Positions 25,655 through 33,893 of a DNA stretch of 64,000 bases are shown here, piece after piece. The translations under genes were made by a program, and so were the position numbers. The DNA is taken from the NCBI RefSeq assembly GCF_000158815.1, contig NZ_GG657738.1, positions 3,406,972 to 3,470,971 on the forward strand, given 5' to 3'. Under the pieces are notes generated by a model that saw only the letters and a list, made by a program, of their open reading frames with translations, was not told the origin of the DNA and searched no databases. This DNA is from Micromonospora sp. ATCC 39149. GTDB taxonomy: Bacteria; Actinomycetota; Actinomycetes; Mycobacteriales; Micromonosporaceae. Every line of letters begins with the position of its first letter. Within the stretch, counting starts at the first letter, position 1.

Positions 25655-25689
25655 GCTGGGCCGGGCGCCCTCGCGTCGGGGCGCCCAGC
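25655..25689. terminator. Stem-loop between convergent genes
   Basis: GGGCGCCC occurs at 25663-25670 and 25679-25686 (self-complementary), within flanking GCTGGGC and GCCCAGC. It lies between the pheA end and the AIM24 gene end. Confidence 0.5.
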
Positions 25690-25720
25690 CCGGGTCAGCC
25701 TGCCGGCCGATGGCGACGGG

Positions 25721-26443
25721 TCAGCTCAGCAGGTTGCCGAGCAGGCCGCCCTGCTGCTCCTGGGCGCCGCTGCCCATGACCGGCGGCTCCTCGGAGGGCT
25801 GCACCACCACGAAGCCCTGCCCGGCGAAGCTCATCGTGAACGCCTCGCCGGTGCTGCGTCCCAGCAGCGTGCCCAGGCCGAACTGCTCGGCCCGGTGGTA
25901 ACCGGTCTGGAGGTTGGCCGACCAGCAGACGGCGGCCTGCGGGTCGACGTAGGTCGGGGCGTCGACGTTGAGCACCACCGGGGTGCCCTTCGTGGTGATC
26001 GCGATCCGGCCATGGCCGGTGAAGACGCAGTTGAACAGGCCGGACGAGGACGCCATTCCGGCACCGCCGACCATGCGGATGTCGTACTGGAGGGTGGAGT
26101 CGAAGGCCAGCACGCTCGATCCGTTGATCGACAGCGCGTCGCCCGGCTCCAGGTCGATGATGTGCACGTCCTTGGCCAGCTCGGCCAGGAAGACGTCGCC
26201 CCGGCCGCTGAGCTTCATCAGCGGGACGCCCTCACCGGTGAGCTTCTGCTTGAGGAACTTGCCCAGGCCCCCGGAGCCGAGCGCCTGGAACTGCACCTGC
26301 CCCTGGTAGGCGACCATTGACCCGACACGGGCCATCGCCTCGCCGTTCAGCTCGATCTTCAGCATCTTGGAGTTCTGCAGCCGCATGCCGGGCTGGGCGG
26401 ACTCCTTCTCCAGGTTCTCGGCGGAGAACAGCGCGCTGCGCAT
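25721..26443 (-). CDS. AIM24 family protein
   Basis: The 240-residue protein is built of repeated beta strands with conserved text such as ELNGEAMARVGSMVAYQG, KLTGEGVPLMKLSGRGDVFLA, TGHGRIAITTKGTPVVLNVD and STGEAFTMSFAGQGFVVVQPS. This is the AIM24/TIGR00266 double-stranded beta-helix family, whose bacterial role is unknown. The C-terminus is Gly/Gln-rich. The ATG at 26443 has GGAGG 7 nt upstream on the minus strand, so a longer reading frame from 26506 is rejected. Confidence 0.88.
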   Translation of the reverse strand: MRSALFSAENLEKESAQPGMRLQNSKMLKIELNGEAMARVGSMVAYQGQVQFQALGSGGLGKFLKQKLTGEGVPLMKLSGRGDVFLAELAKDVHIIDLEPGDALSINGSSVLAFDSTLQYDIRMVGGAGMASSSGLFNCVFTGHGRIAITTKGTPVVLNVDAPTYVDPQAAVCWSANLQTGYHRAEQFGLGTLLGRSTGEAFTMSFAGQGFVVVQPSEEPPVMGSGAQEQQGGLLGNLLS

Positions 26444-26557
26444 GGAAGTGCCTCCTGACTCGGGGTGTTTGCCCGGAGGGTAGGTGACCAGCGCAACCAG
26501 TGGCATCGCACCGGGCAGGGCCGAACCGGGCGGACGGTAACCAGGCCGCGCGCCCGG

Positions 26558-26908
26558 TCAGCCCCAGCCGAGGTCGTGCAGCCGCTCGTCGTCGATGCCG
26601 AAGTGGTGGGCGATCTCGTGCACCACGGTCACCGCCACCTCGTCGACGACGTCCTCCTCGGTGTCGCAGATCCGCAGGATGGGGTGGCGGTAGATCAAGA
26701 TGCGGTCCGGCAGGACGCCGGCGTAGTCCCAGCCCCGCTCGGTGAGTGCGTGCCCCTCGTAGAGGCCGAGCAGATCCTCGCCGGGGGGCGGATGGTCCTC
26801 GACGAGGATCACCACGTTGCTCATCAGCCGCAGCAGCTCCTCGGGAACCTCGTCGAGGGCCTCCCCGACCAGTTCCTCGAAGCGCTCCCGGCTCATCTCC
26901 ACCGCCAC
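26558..26908 (-). CDS. Zincin-like metallopeptidase family protein
   Basis: The 116-residue protein has the zinc motif HEIAHHFGIDDERLHDLGW, that is HExxH with a third ligand further along, near the C-terminus, and an N-terminal helix RERFEELVGEALDEVPEEL. Members of this short zincin family are widespread in actinobacteria and lack a known substrate. GTG 26908 follows GACAAT by 6 nt; ATG 26896 is an alternative start four codons later. Confidence 0.85.
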   Translation of the reverse strand: MAVEMSRERFEELVGEALDEVPEELLRLMSNVVILVEDHPPPGEDLLGLYEGHALTERGWDYAGVLPDRILIYRHPILRICDTEEDVVDEVAVTVVHEIAHHFGIDDERLHDLGWG

Positions 26909-26955
26909 GCCCTCATTGTCCCGCAGGACGCGTCAGGCGCGGGGGCGCGGAATGC

Positions 26956-27387
26956 TCAGGAGGCGAGCCTGGCGGTGAGACTGATCTGCGCGCCCGGGGA
27001 GAGCAGGCGCGAGATCGGGCAGTTCTCCTTCGCAGTCTCGGCCAGCTTGGCGAACTGGGCCTCGTCGAGACCCGGGGCCTGACCGACCGTCTCCAGGTCG
27101 ATCCGGGTCACGGTCATCCCCGCGTCGGTCTTGTCGAAGTGCACCTTCGCCGTGGTCTCCACGGAGGTGCCGGTCGCGCCGGCGTCGGCGAGCTGCTTGG
27201 AGAACGCCATCGAGAAGCAGGCCGCGTGGGCCGCCCCGATGAGCTCCTCGGGGTTGGTGCCCTCCCCCTCCTCGAATCGCGACTTGAAGGAGTAGTTCCC
27301 CTGGAGGCCGCCCTTGCCGGTGCGGACCGTGCCGGAACCCTCGGCGAGATCGCCCTGCCAACGTGCGGAAGCGGTACGGATAGGCAT
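26956..27387 (-). CDS. OsmC family peroxiredoxin
   Basis: The 143-residue OsmC/Ohr-type protein has both reactive cysteines, one in AAHAACFSMAFSKQ and one in ENCPISRLLSPG, and the strands TNPEELIGAAHA and ARWQGDLAEGSGTV. It reduces organic hydroperoxides with its redox-active cysteine pair and works in the cytoplasm. TAGCGT lies 6 nt before the ATG on the minus strand, implying a leaderless message. Confidence 0.93.
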   Translation of the reverse strand: MPIRTASARWQGDLAEGSGTVRTGKGGLQGNYSFKSRFEEGEGTNPEELIGAAHAACFSMAFSKQLADAGATGTSVETTAKVHFDKTDAGMTVTRIDLETVGQAPGLDEAQFAKLAETAKENCPISRLLSPGAQISLTARLAS

Positions 27388-27393
27388 GAGTCG

Positions 27394-27399
27394 ACGCTA
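27394..27399 (-). promoter_or_regulatory. -10 box, leaderless OsmC gene
   Basis: On the minus strand TAGCGT, 6 nt, then ATG at 27387. Confidence 0.5.
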
Positions 27400-27552
27400 G
27401 CACTTCAGCAGGAGATCCGTTTTAGGGTTCCGTGAGGGCTTGCCGGGCGTAGCGCGGAGCCTGTTCCGTCCACGCGGGTCGCGTTCCCGAACGAGCGGTG
27501 CCGGCTGTGTCATGATTCGGCTCAGGCCCGCGAAACGGCGGAGAGGTGGCCG

Positions 27553-28242
27553 ATGTCCGAGGATCTCCCCATCCCCCGGCAGGACAGCCGGTCCGACGAC
27601 GCCGCCGTCCTGGAGTGGGGTGGGCCCGAGCCCACGCCGCCGGGGCGGGTCGGCCGCCCGCTGTCCCGGCGCGGGTGGGACCGTGGGCTCCCGCTGGTGG
27701 CAGCCGGTCTCGGGGCGGCGGCCGCGTTCGCCTCGCTGATCGGGGAGTGGCTGGTGATGATCGTGCCGACCGGGGGGCCCGGGGGCGGCACGCTGCGGGT
27801 GCCCGGCGGGGTGTCCGACGTCGGCGGCTTCGGGCTGGGCTATCTGGTCGGCCTGTTCGCCCTGGTCGCGGCCGTAGCCCTGGCCCTGCGGGGCAGCGCC
27901 GCCGTGCGGCACGACGCCCGGGTGGCCGGCCTCGCCCTGTCGACGGCCCTGGTCGGCGTCCTGGTCGCCACGTCGTTCTCGCTGGACGACTCGGGCCAGC
28001 GGACGCTCCTGTACTCCTCGGAGGACGGCTTCCAGATCGAGTACGGCCGGGGGCTCTGGGCAGCCTTCGTGGCCTGCGCGCTGCTGGCGGCGGCGCTGCA
28101 CCTCGCGGGCCGGGCCGACGCCGGGCAGCCGGGCGTGGCCGTGCCCCGGCGGGAGGACCCGCCCAGCCGGGAGACCGGTCTGCCGCCCGCGCCGGCCGAC
28201 CTCACGGTGCAGCCGACCGCGCCCTTCGCCCGCCCGGAGTAA
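27553..28242 (+). CDS. Membrane protein of unknown function
   Basis: The 229-residue protein has an acidic-then-basic N-terminus, four predicted membrane helices (about 46-69, 96-114, 124-143 and 167-186) and a Pro-rich cytoplasmic tail. Between the first two helices is a Gly-rich extracytoplasmic loop. I recognise no family. GAGAGGTGG lies a few bases before the ATG. The stop codon TAA is the first codon of the dispersed hairpin element that follows. Confidence 0.65.
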   Translation: MSEDLPIPRQDSRSDDAAVLEWGGPEPTPPGRVGRPLSRRGWDRGLPLVAAGLGAAAAFASLIGEWLVMIVPTGGPGGGTLRVPGGVSDVGGFGLGYLVGLFALVAAVALALRGSAAVRHDARVAGLALSTALVGVLVATSFSLDDSGQRTLLYSSEDGFQIEYGRGLWAAFVACALLAAALHLAGRADAGQPGVAVPRREDPPSRETGLPPAPADLTVQPTAPFARPE

Positions 28243-28293
28243 GTGAAGGGCCCCCTGTTAACGCCTGCGGTAGAGAAGGGCCCCCCTTCTCAC
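28240..28293 (+). repeat. Dispersed hairpin element, copy 4 (type II)
   Basis: It starts TAAGTGAAGGGCCCC, whose TAA is the stop codon of the membrane-protein gene, continues GTTAACGCCTGCGG and ends GAGAAGGGCCCCCCTTCTC. It lies in a 250-bp gap before the HAD genes. Confidence 0.85.
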
Positions 28294-28492
28294 CCCTGGC
28301 CGCGGGCCACGCAAACCTGGGCCGCCGGTTCACGCAACCGGGGCGTGGTGTGGAGTTGCCGCCCGATTCGTCGGGAAGTCATGGTCGCGCCCTGTTCCCC
28401 GAGGTACGGTTGCTGCCCGCCGTCACTGCTGGTCGAGGCATCGATGACCCAACGACAGGGCTGGCGCGACGGCGGCGGCCGAAGGAGGAGCG

Positions 28493-29314
28493 ATGACCCG
28501 CCCGGGGCTGCCCAAGCTGATCGCCACCGACCTCGACGGGACACTGGTCCGCAGCGACGAGACGGTTTCCGCGTTCACCCACGAGGTGCTCGACCGGGTG
28601 CGGGCCGCCGGCATCCCGGTGGTCGGCGCGACGGGCCGGGGCCCGCGGCTCACCGAGCTGACCCGCAACGACATTCGCGCCGCCGACTTCCTGGTGCTCG
28701 CCGGCGGGGGCTGGGTGGTCGACCAGAGCGACCCGGCCGGCCCGGTGGTGCTGCGCGAGGAGCGGCTTCCCCGCCAGGTGCTGGCCCGGCTGCTCGCCGA
28801 CCTGGAGGCCGAGGTCGGGCCGCTCACCGTGATGGTCGAGGCGTCCGACGAGCCCGGCGCCCCGCTCTGGGGCGACTACCACCCGAGCTGGCCCTACCCG
28901 GACCTGTTCGAGCCGCGCTCCCGCGACGAATGCCTCGCCGGCGACGTGATCAAGGCGTTCGCCCGGACCGGCGGCCACCACATCGACACGCTGTTGGAGA
29001 CCGCCCGCCGGATCGTCGGCCCGGAGGTCGCCACGCTCACCCAGTCCGGGCTGGGCTTCATCGAGATCTGCCCGCCCGGGGTCGACAAGGCGTCCGGGCT
29101 GGCCGTGGTGGCGCAGCGGCTCGGGGTGGATCCGGCCGAGGTGCTGGTCTTCGGCGACATGCCCAACGACCTGCCGATGTTCGAGTGGGCCGGGTGGGCC
29201 CGGGTGGCCGTGTCCAACGCCCACCCGGCCGTCCGGGCCGCCGCCGACGAGGTGACGCTGCGCAACGACGACGACGGGGTGGCGATCTACCTGGACCGAC
29301 TACTCTCCCGGTGA
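28493..29314 (+). CDS. HAD-superfamily hydrolase, Cof type
   Basis: The 273-residue phosphatase has motif I LIATDLDGTLVRSD (residues 9-22, nucleophile D14 in DxDGT), motif II GATGRGPR and the C-terminal motif FGDMPNDLPMFEWAG. Cof-type enzymes dephosphorylate sugar phosphates, flavin or nucleotide derivatives; substrate unknown. GGAGGAG lies just upstream of the ATG. Its TGA overlaps the start of a second HAD gene, forming TGATG, so the two are translated together. Confidence 0.9.
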   Translation: MTRPGLPKLIATDLDGTLVRSDETVSAFTHEVLDRVRAAGIPVVGATGRGPRLTELTRNDIRAADFLVLAGGGWVVDQSDPAGPVVLREERLPRQVLARLLADLEAEVGPLTVMVEASDEPGAPLWGDYHPSWPYPDLFEPRSRDECLAGDVIKAFARTGGHHIDTLLETARRIVGPEVATLTQSGLGFIEICPPGVDKASGLAVVAQRLGVDPAEVLVFGDMPNDLPMFEWAGWARVAVSNAHPAVRAAADEVTLRNDDDGVAIYLDRLLSR

Positions 29315-30126
29315 TGGGAGAGACACCTCGGCTGGTCGCCACGGACATCGACGGAACCCTGCTCACCGACGAGCGGACGCTCAGCCCCCGCACCCGGGAC
29401 GCCCTCGCCCGGATGTCCGCGCGGGGCACGCCGGTCGTGCTGGTCACCGGCCGCCCGATCCGCTGGCTCCAACTGGTGTACCAGCAGCTCGCCGAGCCGC
29501 TGCCGGCGATCTGCGCCAACGGTGCGGTGGTGTACGACCCGGTGACCGACGAGGTGCTCCGAGCCGATCCGCTCGCGCCGAAGCTGCTCGCCGAGGTGGC
29601 CCGCCGGCTGCGCGCCGAGGTGCCCGGGGTCAGCTTCGCGGTGGAGATCGTGGACAGCCGTGAGATGCGGCACGAAACCGACTACCCGCTGCGCTGGGAC
29701 GCCGACGCCGAGGCGATCCGGGCGATCACCTCGCCCGAGGAGCTGCACTCGGTGCCGGCGGTGAAGCTGCTGGCCCGCGCCGGGGAGCAGGATCCGGACG
29801 TGTTCCTGGAGGTGGTCGCCGGGGCGCTGCGCGGGCTGGCCGAGGCGACCCACTCGTCGTACACGGGGCTGGTGGAGATCTCGGCGGCCGGGGTGACCAA
29901 GGCGGCGGGCCTGGCCTGGTACTGCGCCCGGCTCGGGATCGACGAGCGGGACGTGCTGGCCTTCGGGGACATGCCCAACGACGTGCCGATGCTGACCTGG
30001 GCCGGCCGGGGGGTGGCGGTGGCCAACGCGCACCCCGCCGTCCTGGCGATCGCCGACGAGGTGACGGCGGCGAACTCCGAGGACGGCGTGGCCGCGTACC
30101 TGGAGAAGGTCTTCGGGGTGGGGTGA
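29314..30126 (+). CDS. HAD-superfamily hydrolase, Cof type, second copy
   Basis: The 270-residue paralogue has LVATDIDGTLLTDE (motif I), LVTGRPIRWLQ (motif II), VKLLAR and FGDMPNDVPMLTWAG (motif IV), and shares the overall pattern of its upstream neighbour, which probably arose by tandem duplication. The ATG overlaps the stop codon of the first copy. The next gene, Bpa, converges on it across a perfect 15-bp stem-loop. Confidence 0.9.
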   Translation: MGETPRLVATDIDGTLLTDERTLSPRTRDALARMSARGTPVVLVTGRPIRWLQLVYQQLAEPLPAICANGAVVYDPVTDEVLRADPLAPKLLAEVARRLRAEVPGVSFAVEIVDSREMRHETDYPLRWDADAEAIRAITSPEELHSVPAVKLLARAGEQDPDVFLEVVAGALRGLAEATHSSYTGLVEISAAGVTKAAGLAWYCARLGIDERDVLAFGDMPNDVPMLTWAGRGVAVANAHPAVLAIADEVTAANSEDGVAAYLEKVFGVG

Positions 30127-30127
30127 G

Positions 30128-30160
30128 CGCGCGCCGGGCCGTTCCACGGCCCGGCGCGCG
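30128..30160. terminator. Bidirectional stem-loop, 15-bp perfect stem
   Basis: Arms 30128-30142 and 30146-30160 (CGCGCGCCGGGCCGT and its reverse complement) flank the 3-nt loop TCC between the convergent HAD and Bpa genes, filling nearly the whole gap. Confidence 0.75.
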
Positions 30161-30164
30161 ACGG

Positions 30165-30758
30165 TCAGAGGTACTGCCCGGTGCTGTGCCCCTCGCCGCC
30201 CTGCGGTTGGCCGATGCCCGGTATCCCCTGCATCATGCCGGCGGGGCCGCTGGGCAGCGCCTGCCGGCCGGAACGCATCTGCTCCAGCTGCACCCGGGCG
30301 GCCATCTGCTGGGCCACCAGGGCCGCCTGGATGCCGTGGAACAGCCCCTCCAGCCAGCCGACGAGCTGGGCGTGGGCGATCCGCAGCTCGCCCTCACTGG
30401 GCGCCTTGTCCTCGGTGAAGGGCAGCGAGATCCGCTCCAGCTCCTCGCGGAGCTCGGGGGCCAGCCCCTCCTTCAGCTCGACGATCGACCGTTCGTGGAT
30501 CTCCCGCATCCGGTGTCGGCTCGCGTCGTCGAGCGGGGCGGCCTTGACCTCCTCCAGCAGCTGCTTGATCATGCTGCCGATCCGCATCACCTTGGCGGGT
30601 TGCTCGACCAGGCGGGTCGGGTCCTCGCCCGCGGCCTCGTCGGTCTGCACGGTGCCGACCGGGCGGCCGTCCGGGCCGACCACCACCACGGTGCCGGATC
30701 GCCCGGTGCCGTCCTGGCCGGGATCGTCGTTCTGTCCAGCGGAGTGCGCTTCGGTCAT
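30165..30758 (-). CDS. Bacterial proteasome activator Bpa/PafE (DUF2587)
   Basis: The 197-residue protein has the DUF2587 helical core (QPAKVMRIGSMIKQLLEEVK, RMREIHERSIVELKEGL, HAQLVGWLEGLFHGIQAAL) and ends in GQYL, the C-terminal tetrapeptide through which mycobacterial Bpa docks into the 20S proteasome and opens its gate. It forms a ring that feeds unfolded proteins to the proteasome without ATP. Presence of Bpa implies a proteasome in this organism. ATG 30758 is taken as the start; an ATG nearby at 30767 is also possible. GAAGAT lies 7 nt upstream. Confidence 0.93.
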   Translation of the reverse strand: MTEAHSAGQNDDPGQDGTGRSGTVVVVGPDGRPVGTVQTDEAAGEDPTRLVEQPAKVMRIGSMIKQLLEEVKAAPLDDASRHRMREIHERSIVELKEGLAPELREELERISLPFTEDKAPSEGELRIAHAQLVGWLEGLFHGIQAALVAQQMAARVQLEQMRSGRQALPSGPAGMMQGIPGIGQPQGGEGHSTGQYL

Positions 30759-30830
30759 GCGTTCCATCTTCACCCAGGCGGTGGGCCGCACGCTCGCCGG
30801 GACCCGCACCGGCCGGCCCGTTTTCCGCGC

Positions 30831-30836
30831 TACCGT
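30831..30836 (+). promoter_or_regulatory. -10 box, leaderless hydrolase gene
   Basis: TACCGT, 7 nt, then ATG at 30844. Confidence 0.5.
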
Positions 30837-30843
30837 CGCCGGC

Positions 30844-31641
30844 ATGCCCGCCGATCCCCGTACCGTGCTGGACCGCCCCGCTCCCGCCCCGGACGCCACC
30901 GTCGCGTACGGCGGGCACCCGGACCAGGTCGCCGACCTCCGCCGCCCGGCGGGGGACGGCCCGGCGCGCCCGCTGGTCGTGGTGGTGCACGGCGGCTTCT
31001 GGCGGGCCGAGTACGACCGCACCCACACCGGGCCGCTCGCGGCGGCGCTGGCCGCGCTCGGTCACCCGGTGGCCCAGCTTGAGTACCGGCGCACGGGGCA
31101 GCCGGGCGGCGGCTGGCCGGGCACCCTCACGGACGTGCTGGCGGGGGTGGCGGCGCTGCCCGGGCTGGCCGGGCCGGTGCTGGGCGACCGGCTGCGCCCC
31201 GGGCCGCCGCTGCTGGTCGGCCACTCGGCCGGCGGCCACCTCGCCCTGTACGCCGCCGCGACCGCGCCGGAGACGGTGGCCGGGGTGCTGGCGCTGGCCC
31301 CCGTCGCGGACCTGGCCGAGGCGTACCGGCTCAACCTGGACGGCGGGGCGGTGGCCGCGCTGCTCGACGGCGGGCCGGCGGAGCACCCACAGCGGTACGC
31401 CGCCGCCGATCCTCGCCTGCTGGTGCCCATCTCGACACGGACGGTGATCCTGCACGGCCTGCTGGACCGGCAGGTGCCGGTGGGGTTGAGCCGGTCCTAC
31501 ACCGCCGCCGCGCGGGCGGCGGGCAGCCCCGTCCGGCTGGTGGAACTTGCCGAATGCGAACATTTCGGGCTCATCGACCCGGAGTCCGCCGCCTGGCCGG
31601 AGGTGGCCCGTGGGCTGCGAACCTTGCACTTTGATCACTGA
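30844..31641 (+). CDS. Alpha/beta hydrolase
   Basis: The 265-residue enzyme has the oxyanion motif VVHGGFWRAEYD, the nucleophile elbow VGHSAGGHLAL (Ser) and a C-terminal ECEHFGLIDP with the catalytic His. It resembles esterase and kynurenine-formamidase-like hydrolases of the BD-FAE group. A natural substrate cannot be named. TACCGT 7 nt before the ATG implies leaderless translation. Confidence 0.85.
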   Translation: MPADPRTVLDRPAPAPDATVAYGGHPDQVADLRRPAGDGPARPLVVVVHGGFWRAEYDRTHTGPLAAALAALGHPVAQLEYRRTGQPGGGWPGTLTDVLAGVAALPGLAGPVLGDRLRPGPPLLVGHSAGGHLALYAAATAPETVAGVLALAPVADLAEAYRLNLDGGAVAALLDGGPAEHPQRYAAADPRLLVPISTRTVILHGLLDRQVPVGLSRSYTAAARAAGSPVRLVELAECEHFGLIDPESAAWPEVARGLRTLHFDH

Positions 31642-31644
31642 TCA

Positions 31645-31673
31645 TTGACGCAGCGTCGCCGAGCGGGTAGAAC
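31645..31673 (+). promoter_or_regulatory. Promoter of the binding-lipoprotein gene
   Basis: TTGACG (31645-31650), 17-nt spacer, then TAGAAC (31668-31673). A transcript would have an approximately 40-nt leader with GGAAGG before the GTG. Confidence 0.5.
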
Positions 31674-31719
31674 GCCCAGGGGACGGTATCGGCCCAGCTC
31701 AGCTCCCGGAAGGAACTCG

Positions 31720-32925
31720 GTGTCCCAGATGAACCGCAGGCGGGCACTTCAACTCTTGGCCGCCCTCGGTACCACGGGCCTGACCGCCGCCTGCGCCTCG
31801 GACGGCGACGAAGGGCCGGCGACCCCCACCGGCGACCCGATCAAGATCGGTCTCATCGCGCCGCAGACCGGTGGCTTCAAGTCCATCGGCGACGAGATCG
31901 TCAACGGCTTCCAGCTCTACCTCACCCTCCACGGTCAGCAGTTCAGCGGGCATCCGGTCACGGTGCTGACCGCCGACGAGGGCGAGACCGCCAACACCGG
32001 CAAGGCGGCCGTCGACAGCCTGCTCAAGCAGGGGGCGCTGGCGCTCACCGGCGTGGTCAACTCGGCCGTCATGGTGGGCATCCGGGACAACGTGGAGAAG
32101 GCCCGGGTGCCGCTGATCGGCTCCAACGCCTCACCGAAGAGCCTGCAGAGCGTCGTCTACATCTGGCGCACCTCGTACGTGCTGGACGAGCCGGGCCGGG
32201 CGATCGGTCCGTACATGGCGCAGCGGCTGCCCATCGGCAGCCGGGTCGCCATCATCGCCCCGGACAACCTCGGCTCACGGGACGTGATCCAGGGCCTCCA
32301 GGCCCAGTTCAGCACGGCCGGGTCGAACGACCCCCGGATCGCCGACCCGGTGATCTGGACCGACACCACCAGCACGCCGGGCAGCACCGCGTACGTCGCC
32401 GACATCCGCACCGCACTGGCCCGCCAGCCGGACGCGATCTTTTGCCACTTCGCCGGGACGGCGGCGGTGCAGTTCATCAAACAGCTGCACCGCGAGGGGT
32501 GGACGGGCCCGATCTACGCCCCCGGCTTCCTCACCGAGGGCACGGTGCTCGACGAGTTGCGGGAGGTGGAGGCACGCAACATCGTGACCGCGCTGAACTA
32601 CTCCGCCGACCTGAACAACACCGCCAACCGCACCTTCGCCTCGGCGTACCGCAAGACGCACGGCGCGTCCCCGACCACCTACGCGATGGCCTCGTACGAC
32701 GCGGCGCAGGTGCTGGACAAGGCGATCCGGCTGGCCGGGACGAACCCGAACTCGCAGCAGATCAACCTGGCGCTGGGCAAGATCGGCCAGATCGACAGCC
32801 CACGCGGGGCCTGGCAGTTCAACCAGCCGCGCACTCCGCAGCAGAAGTGGTACCTGCGCAAGGTCCAGCGCGACGGCCGGGTGCTCTCCAACGTCCTGAG
32901 CAACGAGCTCGCCACGCTCGGCTGA
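31720..32925 (+). CDS. ABC-type substrate-binding lipoprotein (branched-chain amino acid type)
   Basis: The 401-residue protein has a basic start SQMNRRRALQLL, a signal helix and a lipobox ending in TAAC with acylatable cysteine, then the Leu/Ile/Val-binding fold: IKIGLIAPQTGGFKSIGDEI, GALALTGVVNSAVMVG and a long C-terminal lobe. It captures a small ligand outside the membrane for an ABC transporter, but no permease or ATPase gene is adjacent. GTG 31720 lies 6 nt after GGAAGG; ATG 31729 is an alternative start. A promoter with a 17-nt spacer lies upstream. Confidence 0.9.
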   Translation: MSQMNRRRALQLLAALGTTGLTAACASDGDEGPATPTGDPIKIGLIAPQTGGFKSIGDEIVNGFQLYLTLHGQQFSGHPVTVLTADEGETANTGKAAVDSLLKQGALALTGVVNSAVMVGIRDNVEKARVPLIGSNASPKSLQSVVYIWRTSYVLDEPGRAIGPYMAQRLPIGSRVAIIAPDNLGSRDVIQGLQAQFSTAGSNDPRIADPVIWTDTTSTPGSTAYVADIRTALARQPDAIFCHFAGTAAVQFIKQLHREGWTGPIYAPGFLTEGTVLDELREVEARNIVTALNYSADLNNTANRTFASAYRKTHGASPTTYAMASYDAAQVLDKAIRLAGTNPNSQQINLALGKIGQIDSPRGAWQFNQPRTPQQKWYLRKVQRDGRVLSNVLSNELATLG

Positions 32926-32932
32926 ACGGGTG

Positions 32933-32988
32933 CCCGACAGGCACGGGCCGGTCTCCCCCCGGGCGGGACCGGCCCGTGGGGTGTCGGG
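32933..32988. terminator. Bidirectional stem-loop between convergent genes
   Basis: CACGGGCCGGTC (32942-32953) and GACCGGCCCGTG (32967-32978) form a perfect 12-bp stem, and CCCGACA/TGTCGGG (32933-32939, 32982-32988) extend it. Confidence 0.75.
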
Positions 32989-33000
32989 TGGGCCACCCGG

Positions 33001-33825
33001 TCAGCCGCGCAGCTCCGCGATGCAGCACTTCACGCTGCCGCCGCCCTTGCGCACCTCGGTCAGCTCGACCGGCACCGGGGTGTAGCCGGCCGCCTTCAGC
33101 TTGCCGGCGAGCCGGGACGCCTCGCTGTTGAGGACCACGTTCGCGCCGTCGCTGACCAGGTTCAGGCCGAAGGCCAGGGCGTCGGAGTCGTCCGCGACGA
33201 CCGCGTCGGGGAAGAGCTGGGCGAGGACCCGCTGGCTGGCCGCCGAGAAGGCACCCGGGTAGTAGGCGATGTTCCCGTCGTCGATCGAGGCGAGCGCCAC
33301 GTCGAGGTGGTAGAAGCGAGGATCGACCAGTCGCAGCGACACCACCGGGCGGCCGAGCGCCTCCTGCGCCTCGGCGTGCGCCGGCAGCTCGGTGCGGAAG
33401 CCGTGGCCGGCGAGGACCAGCCCACCGTACGCGTCCGGCAGGTACGCGAAGTCGCCCTCGCCCTCGTTGGTCTCGTTCGGGGCGATGAAGTGCCAGCCCC
33501 GCTCCTCGTAGAAGGCGCGGTGCGCGGCGGCCTCGGCGGCCCGCTGCTCGTGCTTGAACCGGGCGCCGTAGACCGTCCCGTCGACCACGAAGGCGCCGTT
33601 GGCCGCGAACACCATGTCGGGCAGGCCGGCCTCGGGGGCGAGCAGGTGCACGTCGTGGCCGAGGCCGAGCAGCGTCTCGCGCAGCCTGTCCCACTGCTTG
33701 ACCGCCAGCTCCGCGTCGACGGGCGTGGTGACGTCCATCCACGGGTTGATCGCGTACTCGACGGCGAAGTGCTCGGGCGAGCACATGAGATATGTCCGCT
33801 TTCGGGGGACCCGCTGCTGGTTCAC
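33001..33825 (-). CDS. Dimethylargininase (N-dimethylarginine dimethylaminohydrolase family)
   Basis: The 274-residue guanidino-modifying enzyme has RTYLMCSPEHFAVEYAINPWMD, DMVFAANGAFVV, ETNEGEGDFAYL, LDVALASIDDGN and GGGSVKCCIAELRG with the catalytic cysteine near the C-terminus. It hydrolyses methylarginines, or acts as a related arginine-family hydrolase, giving citrulline plus an amine. It is divergent from an Lrp-type regulator 69 bp away, the same pairing known in mycobacteria (Rv2323c/Rv2324). GTG 33825 follows TACTCT by 8 nt; a longer frame from 33873 is not supported. Confidence 0.9.
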   Translation of the reverse strand: MNQQRVPRKRTYLMCSPEHFAVEYAINPWMDVTTPVDAELAVKQWDRLRETLLGLGHDVHLLAPEAGLPDMVFAANGAFVVDGTVYGARFKHEQRAAEAAAHRAFYEERGWHFIAPNETNEGEGDFAYLPDAYGGLVLAGHGFRTELPAHAEAQEALGRPVVSLRLVDPRFYHLDVALASIDDGNIAYYPGAFSAASQRVLAQLFPDAVVADDSDALAFGLNLVSDGANVVLNSEASRLAGKLKAAGYTPVPVELTEVRKGGGSVKCCIAELRG

Positions 33826-33833
33826 GGGGACCA

Positions 33834-33839
33834 AGAGTA
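33834..33839 (-). promoter_or_regulatory. -10 box, leaderless dimethylargininase gene
   Basis: On the minus strand TACTCT, 8 nt, then GTG at 33825. Confidence 0.5.
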
Positions 33840-33893
33840 GGTAGCCTGGAACTTTAGGAACAGCCACAACCATTGCTTCCTGAGGGCGGAACG

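Noticed and set aside
31633..31645. TGATCA-C-TGATCA as an operator for the binding lipoprotein gene
   Set aside because: It overlaps the stop codon of the hydrolase gene and is a chance direct repeat of a 6-bp palindrome.
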